From JAMXLO01 sp041487355 (GTDB taxonomy: Bacteria; Pseudomonadota; Alphaproteobacteria; Acetobacterales; Acetobacteraceae): a DNA stretch of 64,000 nt. The stretch spans positions 1 through 64,000 of the forward strand of contig JBGPND010000001.1 in assembly GCA_041487355.1 (NCBI GenBank). Direction: 5' to 3'. The number at the start of each line of letters is the position of its first letter. Positions within the stretch are counted from its first letter, which is position 1. Below are positions 34,616-40,839 of the stretch, piece by piece. The position numbers and the translations under genes are program-made. The notes under the pieces were generated by a model. The model made no database searches, was not told the DNA's origin, and saw only the letters and a list, made by a program, of their open reading frames with translations.

Positions 34616-35026
34616 ATGATCATGGACCTGACACCGCTGGTGCAGGCGCTGACGGCGCTTGCCTTGGTGGCACTCACTTCGGCCACGCCCTATCTCGCGC
34701 CGGTGCTGCGCCGCTACCTGCACATCCGGCTCACCGCGACCCAGGCCGCGGCGATCCAGTCGGCCGCGGATGCCGGCGCCAAGGCCGCCTACGGCTACAT
34801 TGCCACGAACACCGCCAGCTATCGCGATGTGACGATCCGGAACGTAGCCCTGGCCAAGGGCGTGCAACATGTCATCGCATCAACGCCGGAAGCCCTGGCC
34901 GCGCTTGGCATCACGGAGGACCACGTCCGGCGGATGGTCGAGGCAAGGTTCGGCGGCCTGCTCGCGGCCGATCCGAGCGTCTCGATCGCCGAGACGCAGC
35001 CAATCCCGGCGCAAGCCGCCGCCTGA
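34616..35026 (+). CDS. Small membrane protein, phage-holin-like (LLH type)
   Basis: The 136-residue protein has one N-terminal membrane helix (VQALTALALVALTSATPYLAP) followed by RRYLHIRLTATQAAAIQSAADAG and a helical KGVQHVIASTPEALAALGITEDHVRRMVEARF segment. This layout resembles LLH-type phage holins (superfamily 6). It is followed by a small lipoprotein gene after 28 bp. The pair sits between yceD and rpmF, which are normally adjacent, so it is probably an acquired lysis-type or domesticated phage cassette (inference). ATG 34616 or ATG 34622 is the start. Confidence 0.65.
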   Translation: MIMDLTPLVQALTALALVALTSATPYLAPVLRRYLHIRLTATQAAAIQSAADAGAKAAYGYIATNTASYRDVTIRNVALAKGVQHVIASTPEALAALGITEDHVRRMVEARFGGLLAADPSVSIAETQPIPAQAAA

Positions 35027-35054
35027 CCCCAACCAACAACCCGGAGACTTCAAC

Positions 35055-35387
35055 ATGCGACGCAACATCCTCGTGGCTCTAGGTGTGTACGGGCTGCCCC
35101 TGATCGCCAGCCTGTCCGCGTGCAGCAACCTCCCGCCCGACCAGCAGGCGAAGATCACGCAGGCGCTCGTCGTGGCCTGCGATGTCGACGGCGCGGTCGT
35201 GCCTCTCGCGCAACCCGTCGTCGCCACGCTCGGCCCGGCCGGCGCGACCGTCGCCAGTGTGGACAGCCTGCTCGTCCACCCTGCCGTCGTGGCTGCATGC
35301 CAGCGGCTCGGCGGCACGCCGGCCGGCGTAGCGCCGGTCGCTACCCCCGTCACGGTTCCCGATGCCGCTGCCGCATCCCCGGGCTGA
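35055..35387 (+). CDS. Small lipoprotein (phage-lysis-cassette-like)
   Basis: The 110-residue protein starts MRRNILVALGVYGLPLIASL and continues SACSNLPPDQQ, a signal peptide with lipobox L-S-A-C, followed by a small domain (KITQALVVACDVDGAVVPLAQP, LLVHPAVVAACQRLGG) and a Pro/Val/Ala-rich tail. No family is named with confidence. Its position next to a holin-like gene suggests a spanin-like or prophage accessory protein, but this is inference. A GGAGAC ribosome-binding site precedes ATG 35055. Confidence 0.65.
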   Translation: MRRNILVALGVYGLPLIASLSACSNLPPDQQAKITQALVVACDVDGAVVPLAQPVVATLGPAGATVASVDSLLVHPAVVAACQRLGGTPAGVAPVATPVTVPDAAAASPG

Positions 35388-35485
35388 CGATTGCAACAAC
35401 GCCTGGCGGCCAGTCTATCGCTCCCGATTCGGAGGCGCGTGACTCCACGTGCATTGGCCGCCAAGCGGTGCCATATTGATCAAAC

Positions 35486-35689
35486 ATGTTCAACACATCC
35501 TATCAAGTGATCCGTCAGCCAGATGGCAGCTTCCAGGTGAGGCTTACCAAATCCGGCGACCTTCCCCGCATCGCAGTTGGCTTTGCCACATTGGCCGACG
35601 CAAACGCCTGGGTGGCACGCGACAGGCGCCTGGCCAGTGTGCCCGATCCCTGGATCCCGAGCGCACACCGGCGCTTGAACCGACGCTGA
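35486..35689 (+). CDS. Small hypothetical protein, 67 aa
   Basis: The protein MFNTSYQVIRQPDGSFQVRL and the following IAVGFATLADANAWVARDRR look like a short alpha-beta domain (two strands, then a helix with an AxAWVA pattern) found in small alphaproteobacterial unknowns. No ribosome-binding site is strong. It lies between the small lipoprotein and rpmF. Confidence 0.55.
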   Translation: MFNTSYQVIRQPDGSFQVRLTKSGDLPRIAVGFATLADANAWVARDRRLASVPDPWIPSAHRRLNRR

Positions 35690-35847
35690 CGGCCAGCAGG
35701 CCAATGCCCGAACCGCGCCGCGCGTCCCTTGCGACCCGCCCTACCCTCTGCTAGACGGCGCGGCTTGCATTGTTGACAGAATGTGACTGCCCCATCCTGC
35801 CTTAACCGAACCGCAGGGCATCACGCAGACCGGAGGGGCGAAGTCCC

Positions 35848-36051
35848 ATGGCCGTTCCCAAGAGAAAGACTTCGCCGTCCCGCCGTGGCATGCGACGCAG
35901 CCACGAGGCCCTGCCCCGCGAGACACACGCCGAATGCCCGAACTGCGGCGAGCTGCGGCGGCCGCATCACGTCTGCAGCCATTGCGGCTTCTATGACGGG
36001 CGCGAGGTCGTGGCAGCCGGGAAGGCGCTGAAGGGCGCTGTTCGGGCCTGA
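35848..36051 (+). CDS. rpmF: 50S ribosomal protein L32
   Basis: The 67-residue protein starts MAVPKRKTSPSRRGMRRSHE and has the zinc-ribbon cysteines CPNCGE and CSHCGFYDG. It is a normal alphaproteobacterial L32. A TTGACA at 35773-35778 lies upstream, but I could not find a convincing -10 at the right distance. plsX follows after 31 bp. Confidence 0.97.
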   Translation: MAVPKRKTSPSRRGMRRSHEALPRETHAECPNCGELRRPHHVCSHCGFYDGREVVAAGKALKGAVRA

Positions 36052-36082
36052 CGCCGGGCCGCAGCGTGGCCTCCGTACGCCC

Positions 36083-37171
36083 TTGACCGCGACCTACACG
36101 CTGGCGGTGGACGCCATGGGTGGCGACCAAGCGCCGCTCATGGTGGTGGAAGGGCTGGAGATCGCCGCGGAGCGTCACCCGGGCGCGCGGTTCCTCCTGG
36201 TGGGCGATGAAGCCCAGCTTGCGCCGTTGCTCGATCGCCATCGCCGCGCCGCCGCCGCCTGCACGCTGCGGCATGCGCCCGAGGTGGTCGGCAACGACAT
36301 GAAGCCTACCGCGGCGCTGCGCGTGCGCGGTTCGTCGATGCGCGTTGCCATCGATGCCGTCGCCGGCGGCGAGGCCTCCGGTGTCGTCACCGCCGGCAAC
36401 ACCGGCGCGCTGCTGGCGCTGGCCAAGATCGTCATCAAGACGCTGCCGGGCATCGATCGGCCGGCGATGGCGGCGATCGGCCCCTCGGCGCGCGGCGACA
36501 TAGTGATGCTCGACCTTGGCGCGAACGTGTCATGCGACGCGCGCAATCTGGTCGAGTTCGCGGTGATGGGCGACGTCTTCGCGCGCACCGTGCTCGGTCT
36601 GACGGCGCCCTCCATCGGCCTGCTCAATGTCGGCTCCGAGGAGCTGAAGGGCGACGATACGCTGCGCCTGGCCGCCGAAGCGCTGCGGGCCAGCCATATC
36701 GCGCCGCAATTCGTGGGCTTCGTGGAGGGCCACGACATCGCCGCCGGCACGACCGACGTGGTGGTGACCGACGGGTTCACCGGCAACGTCGCGCTGAAGA
36801 CCGGCGAAGGGGCGCTGAAGCTGATCGGCGACCTGCTGCGCCAGGTGTTCCGCAGCAGCCTCGCCGCGCGCATCGCCTATCTGCTGGCGCGACCCGGGCT
36901 GGAGCGGCTGCGCGAATGGCTGGACCCGCGCCGCTACAACGGTGCCGTGATGCTCGGGCTGAACGGCGTCGTGGTGAAGTCGCATGGCGGCACGGACGCG
37001 CAGGGCTTCGCGCATGCGGTGGATGTGGCGATGGACATGGTCGTACACCGCTTCAACGACCATATCCGCGAGGACTTGACGCGAATCGCCGGATTGATGG
37101 CGCTGACTGCCAAGAACAGCACCCAGGACAAGGACGGCGGGCGCGCTGCACGCCTCGCCACCGCACCGTAG
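36083..37171 (+). CDS. plsX: Phosphate acyltransferase PlsX
   Basis: The 362-residue protein starts TLAVDAMGGDQAPLMVVEG and has GNTGALLALAK, DLGANVSCDARNLVEFAVMG, GLLNVGSEELKGDD and VVTDGFTGNVALKT-EG. It converts acyl-ACP to acyl-phosphate in phospholipid synthesis. The only suitable start is TTG 36083, since no ATG or GTG is in frame upstream of the homology. fabH follows after 7 bp. Confidence 0.95.
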   Translation: MTATYTLAVDAMGGDQAPLMVVEGLEIAAERHPGARFLLVGDEAQLAPLLDRHRRAAAACTLRHAPEVVGNDMKPTAALRVRGSSMRVAIDAVAGGEASGVVTAGNTGALLALAKIVIKTLPGIDRPAMAAIGPSARGDIVMLDLGANVSCDARNLVEFAVMGDVFARTVLGLTAPSIGLLNVGSEELKGDDTLRLAAEALRASHIAPQFVGFVEGHDIAAGTTDVVVTDGFTGNVALKTGEGALKLIGDLLRQVFRSSLAARIAYLLARPGLERLREWLDPRRYNGAVMLGLNGVVVKSHGGTDAQGFAHAVDVAMDMVVHRFNDHIREDLTRIAGLMALTAKNSTQDKDGGRAARLATAP

Positions 37172-37178
37172 GAAGACG

Positions 37179-38150
37179 ATGCCCATCCGCTCCATCCTCG
37201 CCGGTGTCGGCGGCTACCTGCCTGAGCGTATCGTCAGCAATGACGAGCTGTCCCGCACCATCGAGACGTCGGACGAGTGGATCAGGGAGCGCACCGGGAT
37301 CCGTCAGCGCTACATCGCGGCGCCGCACGAGACCGCGGCGTTCATGGGCACCGAGGCGGCGCGCGCCGCCCTGCGGCATGCCGACGCCGAACCTGCCGAG
37401 GTGGACGCGATCATCCTCGCCACCAGCACGCCGGACCAGGCGTTTCCGGCCACGGCGCTGCGCGTGCAGGCGGCGCTTGGGGTGCCGGGCGGGTTCGGCT
37501 TCGACCTCGCCGCGGCCTGCGCCGGCTTCATCTACGCGTTGTCGGTGGCCGACTGCATGATCCGCGTCGGCCAGGCGCGCGGGGTGCTGGTGATCGGCAG
37601 CGAGGTCTACTCGCGCATCATGAACTGGCAGGATCGCGGCACCTGCGTGCTGTTCGGCGACGGCGCGGGCGCGGTGTTCCTGCGCGCTGGCAAGGGCAGC
37701 GGCAGTATCGACCGCGGCATCCTGTCCACCCACCTGCACGCGCAGGGTACCCTGGGTGACATCCTGTATGTGGATGGAGCGGTCGGGCGCCACGACCGGC
37801 CGGGCCATCTGGTGATGAACGGGCGTGAGGTGTTTCGCCACGCGGTGACGCGGCTCGCCGAGGCGGTGGACGAGGCGCTCGCCGCCAACGGCCTGACCAG
37901 GCGCGACGTCGATTGGCTCGTGCCGCACCAGGCCAATCTCAGGATCATCGACGCGATGGGCCGCAAGCTCGGCCTGCCACAGGAGCGGGTGGTGATCACC
38001 GTGGACCGCCATGCCAACACGTCCGCTGCCTCGGTGCCGCTCGCGCTCGCCGAGGCGTGCCAGGACGGGCGCATCCGCCAGGGCGACCTGGTGCTGATGG
38101 AGGCGCTGGGCGGCGGCCTGACCTGGGGCTCCGCCCTGGTGCGCATGTGA
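37179..38150 (+). CDS. fabH: 3-oxoacyl-ACP synthase III
   Basis: The 323-residue KAS III starts fatty-acid elongation from acetyl-CoA and malonyl-ACP. The catalytic Cys114 (DLAAACAGFIYAL), His (LVPHQANLRII) and Asn (DRHANTSAASVP) are visible, as is the GxGGYLPERIVSN start. It is in the usual plsX-fabH-ihfA order. Confidence 0.97.
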   Translation: MPIRSILAGVGGYLPERIVSNDELSRTIETSDEWIRERTGIRQRYIAAPHETAAFMGTEAARAALRHADAEPAEVDAIILATSTPDQAFPATALRVQAALGVPGGFGFDLAAACAGFIYALSVADCMIRVGQARGVLVIGSEVYSRIMNWQDRGTCVLFGDGAGAVFLRAGKGSGSIDRGILSTHLHAQGTLGDILYVDGAVGRHDRPGHLVMNGREVFRHAVTRLAEAVDEALAANGLTRRDVDWLVPHQANLRIIDAMGRKLGLPQERVVITVDRHANTSAASVPLALAEACQDGRIRQGDLVLMEALGGGLTWGSALVRM

Positions 38151-38219
38151 ATTCTGTGACTCGCTGCCGACGCTTGCCTGCAACATCCTGATCCTGATCG
38201 ATTTTGCTTCGCTAATTGC

Positions 38220-38248
38220 TTGACGGCGGGGCACCGGCTGCCTAGCGT
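38220..38248 (+). promoter_or_regulatory. Predicted promoter of ihfA (leaderless transcript)
   Basis: TTGACG (38220-38225), a 17-bp spacer and TAGCGT (38243-38248). The expected start of transcription, about 7 bp after the -10, falls on the ihfA ATG at 38255. There is no Shine-Dalgarno sequence before that ATG, which supports a leaderless message. Confidence 0.5.
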
Positions 38249-38254
38249 TCACGG

Positions 38255-38566
38255 ATGCAGACCGTCACGCGCGCGCATCTGGCCGAGACGATCTATACCC
38301 AGGTTGGTCTGTCCCGGAACGAGTCCGCCGATCTGCTGGAGACGGTATTGGAGCGTGTGGCAGCCACGCTAGAAGCCGGAGAATCCGTCAAGATCAGTGG
38401 GTTCGGAACTTTTTCTGTGCGCCAGAAGGGCCGCAGGGTGGGACGCAATCCAAAGACCGGCAAGGAAGTGCCCATCCTGCCGCGCCGCGTCCTGGTGTTC
38501 CGCCCGAGCCATGTCTTGAAGGCGCGGGTGAACGGCACTGTTCCTGCTCAGGGTGAGGACGAATGA
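38255..38566 (+). CDS. ihfA: Integration host factor subunit alpha
   Basis: The 103-residue DNA-bending protein has LAETIYTQVGLSRNESADLLE, GESVKISGFGTFSVRQK, RVGRNPKTGKEVPI and RRVLVFRPSHVLKARVNG, all IHF-alpha. It acts in nucleoid architecture and recombination. The MerR-type gene follows with an ATGA overlap. Confidence 0.95.
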   Translation: MQTVTRAHLAETIYTQVGLSRNESADLLETVLERVAATLEAGESVKISGFGTFSVRQKGRRVGRNPKTGKEVPILPRRVLVFRPSHVLKARVNGTVPAQGEDE

Positions 38567-39099
38567 GCGACCCGGCCGAAGGGCTTGCGTCGCCTCCAGG
38601 CGGGCGCGCCCGGCCGAAGAAGGCGCCGAACGCATTTCGCACGATCAGCGAGGTGGCGGACGAACTGCATATACCGCAACACGTCCTCCGCTTCTGGGAA
38701 ACGAAGTTCCCTCAGGTGAAGCCGCTGAAGCGCGGCGGCGGTCGGCGCTACTACCGGCCGGACGATATCGCGCTGCTGCGCCGGATCTCCGATCTGCTTT
38801 ACATCCAGGGCTATACGATCAAGGGCGTGCAGCGGCTGCTGCGTGAGGGTGGCGGCAAGCTGTCGGACGACATTCCGCCTCCCAGCGCGGACGAACTGGA
38901 GGCGGCCGAGGCGGAACGGGCGGCTACGGTGCCCTTCGAGCCGGAGCTGCCGATGCCAGGCTTGGCCCCTCCCGCGCTACAGCCCCTAGCGGCGAGGATC
39001 AACGTGCGGCCGAAGGTGGATCCGGAAACCGAGCGCCTGCGTGCTCTGCTGGCCGAGACCCTGCGGGAACTGGAGGCGTTGCGAGCCCTGCTGCCCTGA
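38563..39099 (+). CDS. MerR-family regulator
   Basis: The 178-residue protein has a MerR HTH at residues 28-98: FRTISEVADELHIPQHVLRFW followed by KRGGGRRYYRPDDIALLRRI, with an HTH wing. The C-terminal part (PETERLRALLAETLRELEALRALLP) is a coiled coil. It lacks the metal-binding cysteines of MerR/CueR. This ihfA-merR-tRNA-Pro arrangement is widespread in alphaproteobacteria. Its targets are unknown. Confidence 0.92.
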   Translation: MSDPAEGLASPPGGRARPKKAPNAFRTISEVADELHIPQHVLRFWETKFPQVKPLKRGGGRRYYRPDDIALLRRISDLLYIQGYTIKGVQRLLREGGGKLSDDIPPPSADELEAAEAERAATVPFEPELPMPGLAPPALQPLAARINVRPKVDPETERLRALLAETLRELEALRALLP

Positions 39100-39148
39100 G
39101 CGGCGTTGCGGCGATGATCCGCCGCTGGTAAACGAGCAGCTCCACGGT

Positions 39149-39225
39149 CGGAGCGTAGCGCAGCCTGGTAGCGCATCAGTCTGGGGGACTGGGGGTCGTG
39201 GGTTCAAATCCCGCCGCTCCGACCA
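39149..39225 (+). tRNA. tRNA-Pro (anticodon GGG)
   Basis: The 77-nt cloverleaf has acceptor arms CGGAGCG and CGCTCCG followed by the encoded ACCA end. The D-loop is AGCCTGGTAGCGC, the anticodon stem is TCAGT/ACTGG with loop CTGGGGG (anticodon GGG), and the T-loop is GGGTTCAAATCCC. It follows the MerR gene, as in other alphaproteobacteria. Confidence 0.95.
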
Positions 39226-39242
39226 ATGGTCTCGATGCGCCG

Positions 39243-39368
39243 CCTGGGTCCCCGCTTGCTCGGGGATGACAACCTATTGGATCGGTCCGCCCTTTTTCGT
39301 CATCCCCGCGAATGCTTTCGTCATCCCCGCGAATGCTTTCGTCATCCCCGCGAAAGCGGGGACCCAGG
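39243..39368. repeat. Palindromic repeat, family A, with tandem 21-bp duplication
   Basis: A direct half (CTGGGTCCCCGCTTGCTCGG, 39244 on) is followed by the inverted half. The inner part of that half (TCGTCATCCCCGCGAATGCTT) is present twice in tandem with a 21-bp period (39297-39338) before the complete copy ends at GGGGACCCAGG. No gene is visible in 39226-39390. Confidence 0.8.
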
Positions 39369-39390
39369 GGCGCAATAGCCGCTCGATGGC

Positions 39391-39912
39391 TCACTCCTTG
39401 GCGGGGCGGTCCGCGTGTGGCAGCGCAGCTTCGATGATCTGCACCGCACGGCCCCGGTCGCCGGCGCTCAGCGCATGCAACGCTTGCTCGATCTCGTCGA
39501 CCAAGAGGTCCTTGATAGGGGCGCTGGTCTGAAACAATGGCACCGACCGATCCAGCGCCCTCGTCTCGGCCATTTCGAGCGCCTGCTGCGCCTCGCCGGT
39601 GCGGCTGACCAGCAGCGCGGAACGCGCCGCCAGCAGATAGTCGCGTGTCGAGGCATTCTCGCCGATCGCCGGCGACGGGAGGTTCGGCGCGATGACCGAG
39701 GTGGTGTCCTCCGGCGTGATGTTGCCGGCCTTCTCAGACCTCGGCAGCGAGGCGCCAGTGCCAATTTCGTTGCCCGGCCGGGCGCCCGTCTCCGGATTGG
39801 CCCCCGGCGGCACACCCAGGACCAAAGGACGTTGCGCCGGCTGCGCGAACGAAGCCGACGCGATAACTCCGATCAGCACCGCAAACAGTCCCGCCAACAG
39901 CCGCATCGCCCG
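39391..39912 (-). CDS. Secreted hypothetical protein
   Basis: From ATG 39912 the protein has 173 residues and begins MRAMRLLAGLFAVLIGVIAS, a signal peptide cleaved near ASFAQP. The mature part has a proline/glycine-rich spacer and a helical C-terminal half (TRDYLLAARSALLVSRTGEAQ, ALEMAETRALDR, LLVDEIEQALHALSAGDRGRAV) that looks like a TPR-type pair of helices. No function is recognised. A longer version from 39936 is possible but places charge ahead of the signal. Confidence 0.7.
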   Translation of the reverse strand, partial: RAMRLLAGLFAVLIGVIASASFAQPAQRPLVLGVPPGANPETGARPGNEIGTGASLPRSEKAGNITPEDTTSVIAPNLPSPAIGENASTRDYLLAARSALLVSRTGEAQQALEMAETRALDRSVPLFQTSAPIKDLLVDEIEQALHALSAGDRGRAVQIIEAALPHADRPAKE

Positions 39913-39996
39913 CATCTCCTGACGCCTCGATCGCAATCGATCGCTTCGCTGACACAGTGACTCGAAACGGCGAGCCGCGCCAAGCCGCGAGGTAGC

Positions 39997-40839
39997 TCAG
40001 GGCTCCACGACCAGCACGGGAACGCCACGCGAGGCAGCAATATGCGAGGACACCGCCGCATCGTCCACACCGCAGGCGCCGCGGGCCAGCACGACCAGGC
40101 GTTCGTTGCCCGCATCCAGCCCTTGCAGGACATCCTCCGGCGTCACGCCGGGAATGCTGCGCACGACGATCCGCTGGGATGGCAGCCCGGTGGCGCGCGC
40201 CTGCGCGGCCGCATCACTTGCGAGCTCCGGCGGGCCCGAGACGAGCAGCAGCAGGGTCTCGCCCGCCGCCGCAGCGATGCGCGCCGCGATGTGCAGAGCG
40301 GGATCCGACCTGGCGCACACCACCGCCGCCACCGGACCCTGCCTACGCACCAGCGCTTGCGGCACCAGCATCACCGAGGCGGCGCAGCCATGCGCTGCCT
40401 CCAGCCAATGCGTTGTGGCATGCACCAGACGCTCCGCCGGCAACCTCGGCTGCGCCACGACGATGATGTCGCCCGCCTGCGATGTCGCGGCAATGAACAG
40501 GGCGGGATCGCCGCTGACCACCTCGAACAGCCGCACGATGCCCAGCGCGCCGGCCACCTCGTCGAGCAACCGTTGCGCCTCGCTGGCCGCCGCGCGCTGC
40601 TCGTCTGCAATCCGTTCGCGGTCCAGCTTGTGCCAGGCGCCGGTCGCCAGGCGGAACTCGCGAATGAAAGGCAGTTCAGCGAGTTCGGGCAGCGCCTCCT
40701 CCTCGAGGAAGACGCCATGCAGAGCGAGGCCAAGCAGCTGCGCGAGTTCCGCCGCCGCGCGGATGATCGCCCGTTCGGCCGCACCATGATGCAGGTCCAG
40801 GATGACCTGGTGGTGCTGCGATCCGGCTGCCATGCTCAC
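39997..40839 (-). CDS. Universal-stress-protein-like protein
   Basis: The 280-residue protein is made of two similar alpha-beta halves. The first has VILDLHHGAAERAIIRAAAELA and GDIIVVAQPRLPAERLVH, the second AVVCARSDPALHIAARIAAAAG and RLVVLARGACGVDDAAVSSH followed by GVPVLVVEP. This is the tandem USP arrangement, although the ATP-binding G-x2-G-x9-G(S/T) motif is not clear. The start is GTG 40839, overlapping the stop of the upstream Lon-like gene as GTGA, so the two are translationally coupled. The role is unknown. Confidence 0.68.
   Translation of the reverse strand: MSMAAGSQHHQVILDLHHGAAERAIIRAAAELAQLLGLALHGVFLEEEALPELAELPFIREFRLATGAWHKLDRERIADEQRAAASEAQRLLDEVAGALGIVRLFEVVSGDPALFIAATSQAGDIIVVAQPRLPAERLVHATTHWLEAAHGCAASVMLVPQALVRRQGPVAAVVCARSDPALHIAARIAAAAGETLLLLVSGPPELASDAAAQARATGLPSQRIVVRSIPGVTPEDVLQGLDAGNERLVVLARGACGVDDAAVSSHIAASRGVPVLVVEP

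Noticed and set aside
35773..35800. rpmF promoter from TTGACA at 35773
   Set aside because: The -35 is perfect, but no acceptable -10 lies 16-19 bp downstream (CCTGCC at 17 bp), so it is not listed as a promoter.
39297..39367. Short tandem repeats suggesting a CRISPR-like array
   Set aside because: Two 21-bp copies follow each other directly with no spacers, and they are part of a known palindromic repeat. There are no cas genes.
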